A DNA stretch of 64,000 bases from Molossus alvarezi (GCA_037176705.1 CM073898.1:21259501-21323500), one strand, 5' to 3'; positions 33,897 to 46,363 are shown, counted from the first letter of the stretch. The notes: a model not told the origin generated them from the letters alone. Numbers and translations: made by a program.

Positions 33897-34060
33897 CAGT
33901 GGTTCTCAGTCCTGATTATATAACAGATTACCCCAGGGATTACTCAAGAGTACAGATGCCCAGCCCACCCCCCAGGCTTCCTAAACCAGAGTTTCTGGGT
34001 GTGCTTTGGGTATGTGGAGCTTGAAAACAAACGATGCAGGTGATTGTTACATATGTGGAG
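33897..34060 (+). repeat. MER5A-like hAT element
   Basis: Starts 'cagtggttctcagtcctgat' and includes 'gcccagcccaccccccagg' and 'accagagtttctgggtg' in the order of MER5A. Confidence 0.75.
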
Positions 34061-34074
34061 ATCCTGTAGTCTAA

Positions 34075-34205
34075 GCCGGTGCACATCACCTCTTACTGTT
34101 CATAGGAATCACTGTGAGTCTTGATCAAGTGCAGTATCTCATTCAGAAGGTCGGGGCTGGGGCCTGATATTCTGCATTTTTAGCAGGTTCCCAGGGGATG
34201 GGTAG
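34075..34205 (+). repeat. Second MER5A-like fragment
   Basis: Includes 'ggaatcactgtgagtcttga', 'ggggctggggcctgatattc' and 'gcatttttagcaggttccca', matching the internal MER5-type sequence. It lies just after the first copy. Confidence 0.6.
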
Positions 34206-35380
34206 CAAACATCTTAAGGTGTTGTTAATTTATAATAAATAATGGTTTCAGAAAGATACATTATCATGAATAGTTATACTGATTTACTGAGTTTATATGT
34301 GAGGTTGATACTGTATTAGGAAGTGATGTATACATGCCAGAAGAGAATCAACCATGTAATCAAAAGACGTTAACCCTTTGCAGCTCCCCTGCCTCAGTCC
34401 CATCGCTCTTAAAGCTGCCGTCTCCTCACCCTGCCAGGCAGCCTGTTGGGCAGGGTGCCCCCAGGGTATCACCCTTGCCACGTGACATGCTGGGTGCAGG
34501 CTGCCTTCTTTCTTTATCCTACTATTTCAACCTGCTCCAGCCTGCTTCCTGCCTTGCAAACTTTCCAGGAGACGGTAAGTAAGAGTCTTTGCTCATGGCC
34601 CATGAATTCCAAGGGCCAGGTGTCGGGCTGGAGAATGTTCACCTCCTCTGCTCCAGTGCAGCGACCTGGTTCCTGCAGCACAGCCAGTGTCCCAGGACGT
34701 GAGACGACTGTTACTGACTTTTGTCCTCAGCTTTGGGAGGTTGCCCAGATCTCAAGTCCCATTCCATAGTCCGCACAACCATATGGAAGGGGAACACTTA
34801 TTCCAGGAGACGAGGGAGGGAAGATATATTTGCACAGATCCATCCTTAGCCTAGTTAAGTCCTCCTTGTGATTGATATTAAGCATGTTGAAGGTATTTGA
34901 GGATGGTCTTTAAGAAGATGCACTTGAACGACACTGAGTTGTCTAAACCTGTCAAGCAACCATCATCCTAACTTTCTCATAACACACGGTCTCCGTCCTG
35001 AACTCTCCTACCTGCAGTGCTTAGATTTTGACTTACGAACATGATACTTGAGAGCACTTTCAGCACAGACAGGAAGTTGAATAAATGGAAAATGAGAGTG
35101 AACATGTATTCATTAGCTGGGATAGCAAAGCTGAAATTCCCTTCCTTGTGCCATCAAAAGCCCATTGTATTTTTTTCACCAACCTCTGTATTCTTCCTCT
35201 TGCCAATGTGGCCTCCTGACACCTGGGTTCTGTGTCTTAGTCCCTGTCTCCGATCCCCTCTTGTTTCACCTACATTTACCAGGCGTATCCTTTGCCGGGT
35301 GCTCACTCATTTCCCTCCCCTGCTCGGAGATACCCGGTTCACACCCTTAATGCAGGCGGGAAGCCAAAAGCTGAGTTTGT
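34206..35380. other. Intron, nothing recognised
   Basis: Unique-looking; chance open frames only. Confidence 0.5.
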
Positions 35381-35588
35381 CTAATGGTTCTCACCCAGAG
35401 GAGTTTGGCACCCCAGGAAGGACATTCGGCAGTGCCAGGAGACATTTTTGGTTGTCTAAACTTGGGGCGTGCTCCTGGGTAAACACCAGCAATGCAACTA
35501 AATATCCTATTGTGCACAGGGCGGCCCCACAACAAAGAGTTATTTGGCCTAAAATGTCACCAGTGCCAAAGTTGAGGAACGCAGCTCT
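35381..35588 (+). repeat. MER20-like hAT element
   Basis: Starts 'ctaatggttctcacccagag' and includes 'gtgccaggagacatttttgg', 'aatatcctattgtgcacagg', 'ccccacaacaaagagttatt' and 'aaaatgtcaccagtgccaaa', a collinear near-full MER20. Confidence 0.85.
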
Positions 35589-36645
35589 AAGCATTGCCAT
35601 TTTTTCCCTGTTGGACAACATCTTGGACCCTCTCTGTGACATTTTGTCCAGGTCCCTGGAGAACCCTCTCTCGTAACTGTCAAGATTATTCTCTAGGTAA
35701 AAGCGCCAGCATTTTGTCACACGTGTACTTTTTTGGTGATGGTGCTGAGGCTCAAATGGATAGCTAGCTCTTTCGCCCCTCCTTGTACGTGTTTCCTAGT
35801 AAACTGGACCCCGACTCCTGGACACTTGATTTGCATTAGACAGTTTGTACGAGACGATCTTGCCGGATTTCAGAGGGTGCAAGGATCGAGATGGTGTGGG
35901 ATGTCTCAGAATGCTCAACAAGTGAGCAGGATTGGCCTTTACTGAAGTAGGAAGTAGCAAATGGGAAAATACTTACACAGGAGGCATTTTTTTTTTTTTT
36001 GTACATTTCAGAAGTGATTGTATAATACAAACCACTTTTCAACAACTAACCATTGCTACTGTGGACACTCGTTTGCAAAGCATCTGTGCTGTGGCCGCTG
36101 GAAGAGGAGAGACAGCTGAGTGTGTTTATTTGAACGATAGCATCATCGCACGTTCAAATAAACATAGCACCTTGGGAGGGGACAGGTTTGTTATTTCTAA
36201 CCCAAATGTCTGCACACATGCCTTTTGAAGGGTTATTTGGCCAAGTTTGAAAGAAAAAAACTATCCAAGCATTAAAAGTCTGACACATTATTTAATTTGT
36301 GGAAAAAAAAAGGAAAACCTCCTTGTGGCTAAAACACTCTAGGTTAGCGGGACAGTGATGTGTATCATGTTGACAAGTGTTTGCTTTTGGACTGAGAACG
36401 TGCACGAGGAGCAAGCGAGCGCCATTGCATTCGCGAGTGTCCGGCTCCTCCTGGCCGTTCCCTGGCTTTGGTCACTTGTCCAGGAAACCTGGAATTTTCA
36501 CAGTTGTGTCTTTTGTGCTTTTTTGCTTGAATGAAATGAAATGTTCTTAATTCATCAATATAGGCGTGATGCATTTTATTGACCATCTTCATGAGACCCC
36601 CAAGGCCATAATTCCTGTGGCCGATGTTTTTCCTACTGTAGGTTT
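35589..36645. other. Intron, nothing recognised
   Basis: Unique-looking sequence with a T14 run at 35988-36001. Confidence 0.5.
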
Positions 36646-36649
36646 TTAT

Positions 36650-37011
36650 TAGTTGTAGTAAACTATAACTTTTATCATTTTAACCATTTTTCAGTGTATA
36701 CTTCAGTAGCATTGAGTACATTCATTCACAGGGCTGTACAGGATACAGCTGTCAATGCTGTCCCTTTCCAGAACTCTTCACCACCCCAAATAGAAACCCT
36801 ATACCCATCAAACAATTCCCCATTCCTCCCTCTCTCCAGCCCCTGGCAACCTCTGTTCTGCCGCTGTCTCTGAATTTGCATATTCTGTGTACTTCATATT
36901 AGTGGAATTATACAGGATTTGTCTTTTTTGTGTATGGCCTTTTTCACGTAGAATCATGTTTTCAAGATTCATCCATATTATTACACGTGTTAGAATTTTC
37001 TTCCCTTTTTT
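36650..37011 (-). mobile_element. Old antisense L1, part 1
   Basis: Contains 'taccatttttcagtgtatac'-like text, 'gagtacattcattcacaggg', 'ccctggcaacctctgttctg' and 'catattagtggaattataca', the reverse of an old L1 3' end. It continues after the SINEs at 37610. Confidence 0.8.
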
Positions 37012-37082
37012 TTTAATTTTTAATTTTTTTTATCCTCACCCGAGGACATTTTTTTGTTCAGCTAGAGTGAGAGGGAGAGAGA

Positions 37083-37136
<54 letters not shown>

Positions 37137-37284
37137 CAGACATCGACGTGATGTCTGCCAAGCGCACGACCCAGCCGGCCGGGGACAAACTGCAGCCGAG
37201 GTACGTGCCCTTGGTGGGAACTGAACCCGGGTCTCTCTGGACCACAGGCCGACGCTCTAACCACGGAGCCAAACTGATCAGGGC
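37012..37284 (-). mobile_element. Ves SINE with expanded (GA)n body
   Basis: Reverse copy with tail stem-loop 'tcctcacccgagga' and a GA run at about 37078-37130 longer than in the other copies. It sits inside the old L1. Confidence 0.9.
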
Positions 37285-37394
37285 CCCTTTTTATTTTTTT
37301 AAAGAATATTTTATTTTTGGCAACCATTTATATCATTATAATTCTTTTTTTCAAATACATTTTTTTCTTTTAAACACATTTCTTTTTTCTTTTA

Positions 37395-37604
37395 ATATGT
37401 TTTCTTTATTGATTTTAGAGAGAGAGGAAGGGAGAGGGAGAGAGAGATAGAAACATGGATGAGAGAGAACATCCATTGGCTGCCTCCTGCATGACCCCCA
37501 CTGGGATTGGGCTTACAACCTGGGCATGTGCCCTGAACAGGAATCGAACCAGTGACTTCTTGGTGCATGGGTTGATGCTCAACCACTGACCATACCAGCT
37601 GGGT
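37395..37604 (-). mobile_element. Ves SINE, short-tail type
   Basis: Reverse copy of the second subtype: its tail end reads 'ttattgattttagagagaga' and the head side 'gcatgggttgatgctcaacc'. It sits inside the old L1. Confidence 0.9.
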
Positions 37605-38135
37605 GAATTTTCTTTCTTTTTAAGACTGTCTAATATTCCATTGTATGCATACGCTACCTTTTGTCTATTAATCCTCTGTCGATGGACACTTAGGTTGTTT
37701 CCATCTACTGTGAATGATGCTGCGGCACACATTGGTGCACGGGTATCTGTTGGAGTCCCAGCTGTCTTTCCTTTGAGGTCTATACCTAGAAGTAGAATCA
37801 CGGGTAATTCCATTGAATTTTTTAGGAATTGCCAAACTGTTTTCCACAACCGCTAACCATGTTATATTTCCACCAGCAGTGTATTAGAGTCCTAATTTCT
37901 CTACATCCTCACCAATACTGCTTACTTTTCTTTTCTTTTTCTTTGATAAATAATCACCCTAATGAGTATGAAATGGTATCTCATTGTGATTTTGATTTGT
38001 GTTTCCTTAATTACGAATGGTGTTGAACCTCTTTTCCCGGGCTTATTATCCGCTTGTAAATCTTCTTCGGAGAAATATTTATTCTAGTGCTTTGCTCAGT
38101 TCTGAGTTGGTTTGTTACAGTGGATTTTTTTTTTT
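37605..38135 (-). mobile_element. Old antisense L1, part 2
   Basis: Contains 'ctaatattccattgtatgca', 'acttaggttgtttccatcta', 'attgccaaactgttttccac' and 'gaaatggtatctcattgtga', which follow part 1 in antisense L1 order. Confidence 0.9.
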
Positions 38136-38199
38136 TAAACTGGGACTTATGCTTACTAAGGTAAGTACTTAATCACAGCTTTATCTGTAGCTGATATTG

Positions 38200-38345
38200 A
38201 TTATGAATCTTTTGGGAGACCTGAGTTCTAATCTTGGTCCTGACACTTGGAACAAACTCATTTTAAGTTTTATTTTCATCTGTAAAAAGACAAGTTTAGG
38301 GAGTAGATGTTCAAGATCCTTTGCAGCCCTAAAATGCTATTATCT
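38200..38345 (+). repeat. MIR3-like fragment
   Basis: Reads 'gacctgagttctaatcttgg', 'tcctgacacttgg' and 'gcagccctaaaatgctat', typical of MIR3. Confidence 0.6.
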
Positions 38346-40150
38346 TGTCTAAAATGAAGCCTGTCTTCTGAGGAAAATGATCGAGTTAAGTGGGATTAGG
38401 GCGTCTTTAGTATGTTTTATCCTGAAAATATTTATTGCGATTTTGAAGTATGTACAGCGTGTTCCCTTTTGTACTTTTTTTTGGCCCCATTTTCCACTTT
38501 AAATCAAAGGATGATTTTACACAAATCCCGTGATATATTGTGTGGTGACGTGTCATTGGCCCGACAAGTTTGATCAGAAAGCTAGAGGCCTGAATCGTTT
38601 GACAAGCTTACAAATGACTGTATTCTTTCTTGCTTAGTTTTTAAAACCAAAATGCTCAGAAGAGTTTGGCCAGAAACAGAAGGTGGCCTGAAGGAAGCAC
38701 AGCGTGCATGGAGTGAGGGAAGGGTTCCACGGTCGGGCCGGCGGACAGCGCTGTTTCTTTGTAGTTTTCTTTTTTTAAGGGAACTGAAACCAGGGCGTGC
38801 ATGCCTTAGAATGCCCGGGCGCCCTCCTCCCGTCTGTGACAAATGAGTGATCTAGGATGGAAGACCTAAGCGGGAAGGGTTTAAATCACTTTGGGGGGCG
38901 GATTAACCAAGAGCAAATTCTGAATTTAGGGAACATAGTTTGCATAGTAACTGACGAGGTCGTTTTTCCATTTGATACATGTTTGAGTTTATTTGGCTCT
39001 TGCTAGTTCCCCAGATTTCCTAATTTATTTGGATTCACAGCAACTTGAATTTTTTCTTTTTGCGGAAGGAAAAGGCCGGATGCCTGAGTTTTCCTCAAAG
39101 TACAGTGTTTGGTAGTGCTTGTGCGGGGAGTCCACCCTCCTCCCTGTCCCTGCAGGCATCAGCCAGCCCTTTTTCCCTTAGGAGATTGGAGGGAGAGAGA
39201 TTGGGTATTTATCCAGCTCCCTCCTGCAGAGCCCTTGGGGATCTTTATGATCAGAGAGCAGTATCCATACAGGTGTTATTGTTAGTTACCACTAATTGCG
39301 CGATTACCATGTATCATCCATTTGATGACATCAAAATGCAATTCATTAAACTACAACTCCGAACATATTTTAACACATCTTAAGTAAGATAAGAGATTGA
39401 CATGTTTAATTTGGGGGGAGGGGGGTACATGAAACTTATAAAATATCGTAAATGGATAGCACTGCCTAGTACTTCAGTATTTTTATGTCATTTAGCTGCA
39501 GTTTTAAGTCTGACCCAAAGAAAATATCTTCTGTTCATAGTTTTAATACATTTTAGGAGAATCCAAAGAATTTTGAATGAATTTAATTTGCTACTTGGAG
39601 TTTTCAAAAAGAATTTAAACATTTCATAGTTTTGCAACTAACAGGTTTTATCCAGTTAGTAGTCAGTCATTGGGAAGAGCAGATTTTATTTGGACTCGGG
39701 GCACACATGGACAGCACACGTAACACCCCACCCCACACACACGCTTCTGAAGTGCTTGGCCTTTGAAACTTCATATATAATTTAACCTTAAAATTATAGA
39801 TGTTAAAAAATTTATAAGTCAAACATCAAAGGTGTTTGGATTCCAGAGACTTGTTATTGTCTGGGATTATTTAAGAACTGTTAGTGCAAATGGAATGGAA
39901 ATGTGGCTGACACACGTGTGGGAACGAAGAGCAGCGAGGGTGGCGAGAAATGAAGGACGGAGAAAGGCATTCAGACCCGACTTCCTCGCTGTCAGTCGTG
40001 TGTTTCTGAAAAGTCGAAAGCTGACAATTGAACGATTGTACCCGATCGCCCGGTGTGCGTGAGCTGTTTCGTGGAAATCGGTGGGCAGTTGTTTTGAGAG
40101 ATGCACGGGAGACCCTTAGAGCTGAGAACGGCTGGCAGCGCATCTGGCTT
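38346..40150. other. Intron, nothing recognised
   Basis: Unique-looking; no gene or repeat recognised. Confidence 0.5.
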
Positions 40151-40154
40151 ACCC

Positions 40155-40255
40155 TTGTTGTTTTATAGCACAGGAAACTGAGACCCAGTGAGAGAAGGTG
40201 ACTACCTCAAGGTCACGGCTAGCGGCAAAGCTCTGGTCTAAACCCAGGCTTGTGG
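40155..40255 (-). repeat. MIR fragment
   Basis: Reads 'cacaggaaactgagacccag', 'ctcaaggtcacggctagcgg' and 'ctggtctaaacccagg', the reverse MIR core. Confidence 0.8.
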
Positions 40256-41300
40256 TTCTCATTGTTTTGCTGAATGAGATTCTTAGGTTTAACATTTTTA
40301 TGTCTGGATATGTCTTAAAGTGGCCTTCTGTTGGACAGTGCCCCCGCGTGGTGATTTCTAATGTATCTTGCCCACGTGAGAGAGGATACCAGAGGGGTGT
40401 TTTGCCACCCAACCTTCCTCACGGACCCCATTCCCACCCAAATAAGGTGAGCAGAAGAGTCACCGGGAAACTAGGAAAAGCTAGGATGGCCATCCTGAAA
40501 AACCATGTATGTAGAACAGAATATTCCCCAGTTATAATGTAGACCTTTGCCCAACAAAAGAATTGGTAGATTATGCTGTGTAAACTTTGGATAGAGATTG
40601 GTGTATGGAATACCAAACCCAGACATCCACGGGTTGAGGATTAAAAATACAAGTAGCGGTGCAGAAGGAATATCCCGGGACGTTGGCAGACAGGCCCTCT
40701 GGTCTCAGCCACAGAAGGCCACCCACCTTCTGCAGGGGCAGGATAAAGACTAGAGGGCACAGTTCTATACCATTTTCTGGAATTAACCCAGAGGAGAAAT
40801 TTAAAAAGGACATCCCAGATCAGCTCAAGTCTGGGAGACTCGCTAATTCCTTTAGGTGGGTCCTGAGTAACATTTTCTCAGCTCATTGAGAGGAAGTCGA
40901 GTAATAAAGTATCTGTGATTCATTGACTGGTTATAGAAGGAGTCACCTTCTACTAGAAAATGGAAGATTTCTTTTCAGTGATTCACGTGTATTACCTAGA
41001 ACACTGTGACTTACTGGAATTTAAGACATAAACTCAAGTCCCTTGGTAATAATGTTTCAACACCAGAAATCAATGAGTCTTCCCTCTTGTCTCCTTCTCT
41101 CCCCTGTCTACCGCTCTTCTTACCCCCTCCCCATCACCTTGATCCTTCAGATTGTAGTGTACCTAAAAGCTGGGGAGCTGGGAAGACAAAGCTTTCGGTC
41201 TTGCAAATGGCGGAAACACAGTGTCCCTTTTTTCTTTTCTACACAACTCATGACATGTTTGTAGTCTAGGCAGGTGTTACTTTGGAGAGCTCAGTTAAGG
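40256..41300. other. Intron, nothing recognised
   Basis: Unique-looking; no gene or repeat recognised. Confidence 0.5.
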
Positions 41301-41339
41301 TGAGATGAAAATGTCTGTCGCACTTTGCCTCCGGGCCAG

Positions 41340-41740
41340 ACAGAATGCAGTGAGTTGGGAATGGCGGGGTTAGGGCCTGCTGAGCCCGGCCTGGAGTGTG
41401 CCTCCCAGGGGAGCGGAGCAAAGCTGCAGCCTGGCGAGCTGGGGCCGTGGCAGCAAAGCTGCACTCAGCGTGGCTCCCTCCCCTTGGCCTTGCCGGAGCC
41501 CTGCCTGCTGCCGCTGTGGCCCTGCAGCTCAGGGCCTTACTGTCACAAATAATGAAAAATATGGGGCCCAGCAGGCTGCAGCTATGTGAGTAATTATAAT
41601 CCCCTCCAGCCTCGAGTGCTTGCTCTGAAGCCCGGGCCAAGCTGTTGAGTTTGTTATCAAAAAGCCATCACCACCAGCACTTCCTGCCTAGCACCTTTTA
41701 AAAGTAACATCACTGGTTTTATTGCCAGGGAAGGAATGTC
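41340..41740. promoter_or_regulatory. Candidate conserved non-coding element
   Basis: A sharp change from GC-rich sequence (41370-41540) to AT-rich sequence with dense transcription-factor-like words: 'caaataatgaaaaatatggg', 'gtgagtaattataatcccc', 'tgttatcaaaaagccatcac'. No repeat family is recognisable, and there are no coding or splice signs. This is an inference from texture only. Confidence 0.25.
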
Positions 41741-41938
41741 TGCTCTCCATCTCTTCTGTTTCTTCATCTCTGTGCCCGATCATTCAACTCTTTAAATAGT
41801 ACTTCTGGGAAATAGAGAGATGGGACTCCAGCGGTTGTGCTTCTGTCCAAGGCCCCACCGCAGGTACTTACTGACTCTGTCCCTGAGATCTGTGGGTGGG
41901 TGTAATTTGGGTTTCTTTAGTTTCCTGTGTGATATTTC

Positions 41939-42143
41939 TTTAAAAACATTTTGTTTTGTTTGTTTATGTTTATTGATTTTAGAGAGAGAGGAAGGGAGAG
42001 GGAGAGAGAGAGAGAAACATAGATGAGGGAGAACATCAATTGGCCACCTCCTGCATGCCCCCCCATTGGGGATCAGGCCCACATCCTGCAACCTCTTGGT
42101 GCATGGGTTGATGCTCAACCACTGAACCACACTGGCCAGGCTT
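41939..42143 (-). mobile_element. Ves SINE, short-tail type, exact 14-bp target duplication
   Basis: Reverse copy flanked by CTGTGTGATATTTC at 41925-41938 and 42144-42157. Its tail end again reads 'ttattgattttagagagaga'. Confidence 0.95.
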
Positions 42144-42235
42144 CTGTGTGATATTTCAGTAGTTTACTAAAGAAGAAAAATACCCAGAGTAAAACTATAG
42201 GGAAAGATTCAGTTCAGACCTGGAAGGAAAGAGAA

Positions 42236-42410
42236 ACGAATGTTTATTGAGTACCTCCTGTGTACCCAGCATAGTTTTAGGCATTTTCACACTTTGTCTC
42301 TTCATCCTGAGAACCATAGGTATATTATTCCCATTTGCTGATTAGATAACTGAGGCCTAGCAAGTTTAAGCACTCAATCCAGATAACAGTTAATATTCAG
42401 TCCAGCTGTA
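42236..42410 (-). repeat. MIR copy
   Basis: Reads 'tgtttattgagtacctcctg', 'attattcccatttgctgatt' and 'taactgaggcctagcaagtt', the reverse MIR over most of its length. Confidence 0.8.
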
Positions 42411-43170
42411 AAAATAACTACTGTGGACAATTTCCATTTCTATGGCCACATAGAGAAAATTTATTAGGCTCTTGAAGAGACTTGCCCCATTTAATTGTCG
42501 GTAGATGAAGAGCAAAACTTGAGTTCATGGAATCCAAGTGCTTGGGAATTACTTTGAGCAGGTCATTCATGTGGTTAGGGCAGGGCTGCTTCCAAGGGAA
42601 TCTTTTTGATGGATTGTGTCAGCGTCCTTGGGTGGCCTTCCCAAGAGCTTGAATGACTGTTTAAGTTTGGTTTCCTCTAACTAGCTTCTAAGCTGTTACA
42701 GATGAGGCACCGCATCTTTGTTTTGCTCCTCTAATAATGATTAGTTTAATAAATTGAAAAGTGTGGGAATTCAGTACAGTGGGTTGACCTGCTATAGAAA
42801 TAGGTTTTTACAGCTCTTTTGAGAATAACTACATATTACATACTTTTACTGGTAACTAGCTGTTGAGCCCTGGTGGTTAGTAGCAACTACTATTTCTGCT
42901 TCATTATTATTGGTCATTACAGTACTTAAGGATGGACAGTAGATTTGACCTACCAACTCTATGGTGGCTTACCTGTGAGGTGTTGCAAAGGATTCAGGGT
43001 CTATACCTAGGCCCTGTAGGAGCTGTGATAGATTAGTAACTTTTTAAAGATAGATGAGGACAGAGTGTAGCAACTGCCCTATGGCTGCTGCTTCTAGGGG
43101 TGTTTGCAACAGTCCACTAGTCCCCACAGTGGTGACAGGGTCTCCTGACCTCTTCAAAACCTAGTGGGAT
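42411..43170. other. Intron, nothing recognised
   Basis: Unique-looking AT-rich sequence. Confidence 0.5.
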
Positions 43171-43174
43171 AATG

Positions 43175-43350
43175 TGCATACTTTGGAGATAGCATGGTAG
43201 ACTTTGAATATTGACTCTGCCATTTGTTAATGGTATGCGTTGGGAAAATACTAAATGCCTCAGAATCTCAGTTATCTATATATTTTGGTATGAAACTATG
43301 TCATTCACAAGGTTACTATGAGGAGTAAATAAGATAACAAAGTCAGTACT
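43175..43350 (+). repeat. MIR copy
   Basis: Reads 'tgactctgccatttgttaat', 'gcctcagaatctcagttatc' and 'aaggttactatgaggagtaa' in MIR order. Confidence 0.75.
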
Positions 43351-43896
43351 TTATAGAAGAGTAGCCAACAATTGTCAGTACCTTTCCCTTACTAGAGGCC
43401 AAGTGGTCATTTCCTTACTGGAACTTTATTGTCCTTGACTTCTGTGAACAAACAAGAATATTTTTTATATGGATGAGTAATGATGTCAATGTTGGCATTA
43501 AGGCATTTTAAGATAGATATTTTATCATTCTCATCACTTTATATAATAGCTAAAAAGGAGTGTATTTTAATTTATTAATAAAGTGAGTAGAAACCTTTCA
43601 GTTGGGTTCTGGTGGGTGAAAAGAACCTGCCTCTTAGACTGAACATTTGTGATAGCTTTTACCCATCAACCTAGACATTTTGAATAATTTGGCTGGTTAC
43701 TAAATAGTCTTCTCTGTACTTCTAGACAGTTTTCATTCCATTTTTTCTTTGTTCTGTGTCCCCCATGGCTTCTGCCTTTTTCTCTTAGATGAGAATGGAG
43801 GGCCATGGTAAAAGTGAGCATCCTTGCTAGCATTTCTTGGTAGCTTCACACGAGCCTCAGAAACATGCTAGGAAACTTATTTGATGGTCATCATTT

Positions 43897-44109
43897 CTTT
43901 TTTCTTTACTGATTTTTTTAGAGAGAGAGGAAGAGAAAAGGAGAGAGAGATGAAAACATCGATGAGAGAGAACATCGATTGGCTGCCTCCTGCATGCCCC
44001 CCACTGGGGATTGGGCCCACAACCTGGGCATGTGCCCTGACCAGGAATTGAACCAGCGACCTCTTGGTGCATGGGTCGACACTCAACAACTCAACCACAC
44101 TGGCTGGGC
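43897..44109 (-). mobile_element. Ves SINE, short-tail type, exact 14-bp target duplication
   Basis: Reverse copy flanked by GATGGTCATCATTT at 43883-43896 and 44110-44123. Confidence 0.95.
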
Positions 44110-44123
44110 GATGGTCATCATTT

Positions 44124-45845
44124 TTAGAGGAGAGTGACAGTCATACATAAATAATTTCTGTTTTGTCAGGCTCAAAAGAACACATTTGGAGGGAGACAAC
44201 AGCATTATTCCTATTTACCTTTTGTGTCTGAAGTATTAATTGAAGGGACCAGAATAAAGGGTGGAATTCATCAATCTTATTTACTTAACAGATTTGTAAT
44301 CATTCATTTGTGTGGCAACAGATCGTATAAAATAAATGAGCATATAAAGAGGGTGGTCAAGCAGTATCTTAAAAATTAAAATGAATTCTTAGTCATTCTT
44401 CTTCTTGTTTGCTTTAGGAATTCTGACGGGATGTTACCATGTTTCTAATAATTACTTGGAAAGTTCTATCAATTCTCTGTTTTTCCTTTTTTTCATGGGG
44501 TATTGGGCAATGAAAACCAGAGTCCTCTATTTTAATTATAAGAACGCTGTACAGCTTTATGCTAATGGTGAAAGCAGAAACTTTGTTCTCATCCTGAAAC
44601 CCAGTTCAAGCTCTCCTAGTTGGGACCATATTGGTGACACATGGAGTTGACTGTTGATCAGCTTGCTAGCAGCTGAACGATCTAATCGTAAATCTCTCAT
44701 GAAGATTATGAATGAGCTGTAAGCTTATCTACACATACAGCCTTTCTCCTTCAGCGATAGACATTTCATATAAGGAGAGCAATTAGTTGAACTTTGTAGG
44801 AAGAGTTCAGAGGAGATTTTTCAGGTGCAGGTGAGGATGATTATCCGTGGACCCGTGGCTGACAGAAGTAAGTGGTGCACGTCGTATGTTAGAAGCCAAG
44901 GCAAAGGGCTTTGGCGAAGAGGGAGGGAGTATTCCTCTTAGACCGAAGAAATGGGAAGCTTTAGGAGACATGAAATCATCACTTACCACTGGAAATATTC
45001 CATTATGTTAAAATGAATGGAAAGAATATAAAATATGGGTTTAAAAAGATTCTGGATATAATATTTAAAGTTTTAAGACCATCCGAGGCTTGTGATTAAG
45101 GTTGCAGAGCTGTCCAGTCTTTCCAGGATTGCTGCTGTCCGGATATTGGAAAAGCATTGGAAGCAGTCTGATGCATCATGGAATGCTGGCTGAAAAAAGC
45201 GTTACTCCCCTTCGAGCATCACCATTCTACCGTTTTGGTGTCATTTGGAATGAAAAAACACACAAAGCAGTCCTGGGAAAATACTCTTAATCGGTCCTTG
45301 TCTAAACCCAGAGAGAGTTTAACGTTGGGTCTTCTGCCTTTTGTCAGAGGGCTGGAGAGTTGGCTGTGCTGAGGTTCATGAAAATCGTCGACATGTATTG
45401 AGCACCTGCTCAGGGTTTCTAGATTCCGAGAAGCAGGAGCACGGGGGCCTGCAGCGAGCGGTGGCAGGAGGCCTCGCAGAGGGAGAGCATGTGCGTGCTG
45501 CTGGGCCCAACAGCCGAAGAAGACAGAGTGGGAAGAGGAGTTCTTTCGGAATCTAGCCACGCACATTGACATGAATTTGACTTAGAGAGTGATTCTAGGA
45601 ATCACAACTACATCAGTTTTGTGGTCTAAAATGCCCAATGCAGGACATGGTAAAGATAAGCCTGGCAGCACTGGGCACTTAGTCTGCTGTTACCATGAGT
45701 AGAGCCTTTAATTCTCACCACAGACCCCAAGAGGCAGAGATGGTGCTGTTACTGGAATTCCGTGGAGAAGACAGGATTTTTTTCCCCTTTCTTTTAGGTG
45801 ATGGAGAGCCATAGATAAATCCTGTAGGGAAATGAGCTTGAATCC
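44124..45845. other. Intron, little recognised
   Basis: Mostly unique-looking. Short L2/MIR-like phrases near 45400 and 45660-45750 are too degraded to assign. Confidence 0.45.
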
Positions 45846-45849
45846 ATGT

Positions 45850-46060
45850 CAGAAAGTACATTCTGGACATGGTATGGAGAGAACATTTTGGAGAGAGGTA
45901 AGAAAGGAGGGAGGGAGGCTTTCAAGAAGGCTTTGCCATAGTCTACGCAAGATAGAGTAGCCTGAACTTGGACAAAGGCCTGGGGTATGGAGAGGAAGGA
46001 ACCAACCAAGAGATACTGAAGAGAGAATCAGTAGGACCTGGTCCCAGTTGATGTGCGAGT
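45850..46060 (-). repeat. L2-like antisense fragment
   Basis: Phrases such as 'agtctacgcaagatagagta' and 'ggacaaaggcctggggtatg' fit the reversed L2 interior. Confidence 0.55.
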
Positions 46061-46164
46061 TCAGGCTGAGAAGAAATCAGCCTTCAATATTTATGGCTCA
46101 TCAGCAGTATTTTAAAAAATTTAATACATTATAGGACCAAAAGTTTGGCACTGAGAAGGAAATG

Positions 46165-46290
46165 TATATATCAGTTAGATCTCTTGTTTTATTGGTTAGA
46201 GAGCTGAACTGAATTTCTGAAGGTCAGTTAGCTATGTGGTGCTGGCCCAGGACTGGAACTCAGAGCTCTTGGCTCCCATACAGGGACCTT
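46165..46290 (-). repeat. MIR fragment
   Basis: Reads 'gaaggtcagttagctatgtg', then 'caggactggaactcagagct', the reverse MIR core. Confidence 0.6.
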
Positions 46291-46363
46291 TGACACACTC
46301 GACTTGAAACTAGTACATGAAAATCTCTACAGTAAAGGTAATTTATTTCATTCAGGAAGTACT

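Noticed and set aside
35041..35676. 211-codon forward open frame
   Set aside because: It runs straight through a MER20-like element (35381-35588) and has no recognisable domain, so it is a chance frame.
36887..37450. 187-codon forward open frame with an Arg/Glu repeat
   Set aside because: It is made of antisense L1 plus the GA-rich body of a reverse Ves SINE; the Arg-Glu repeat is translated (GA)n.
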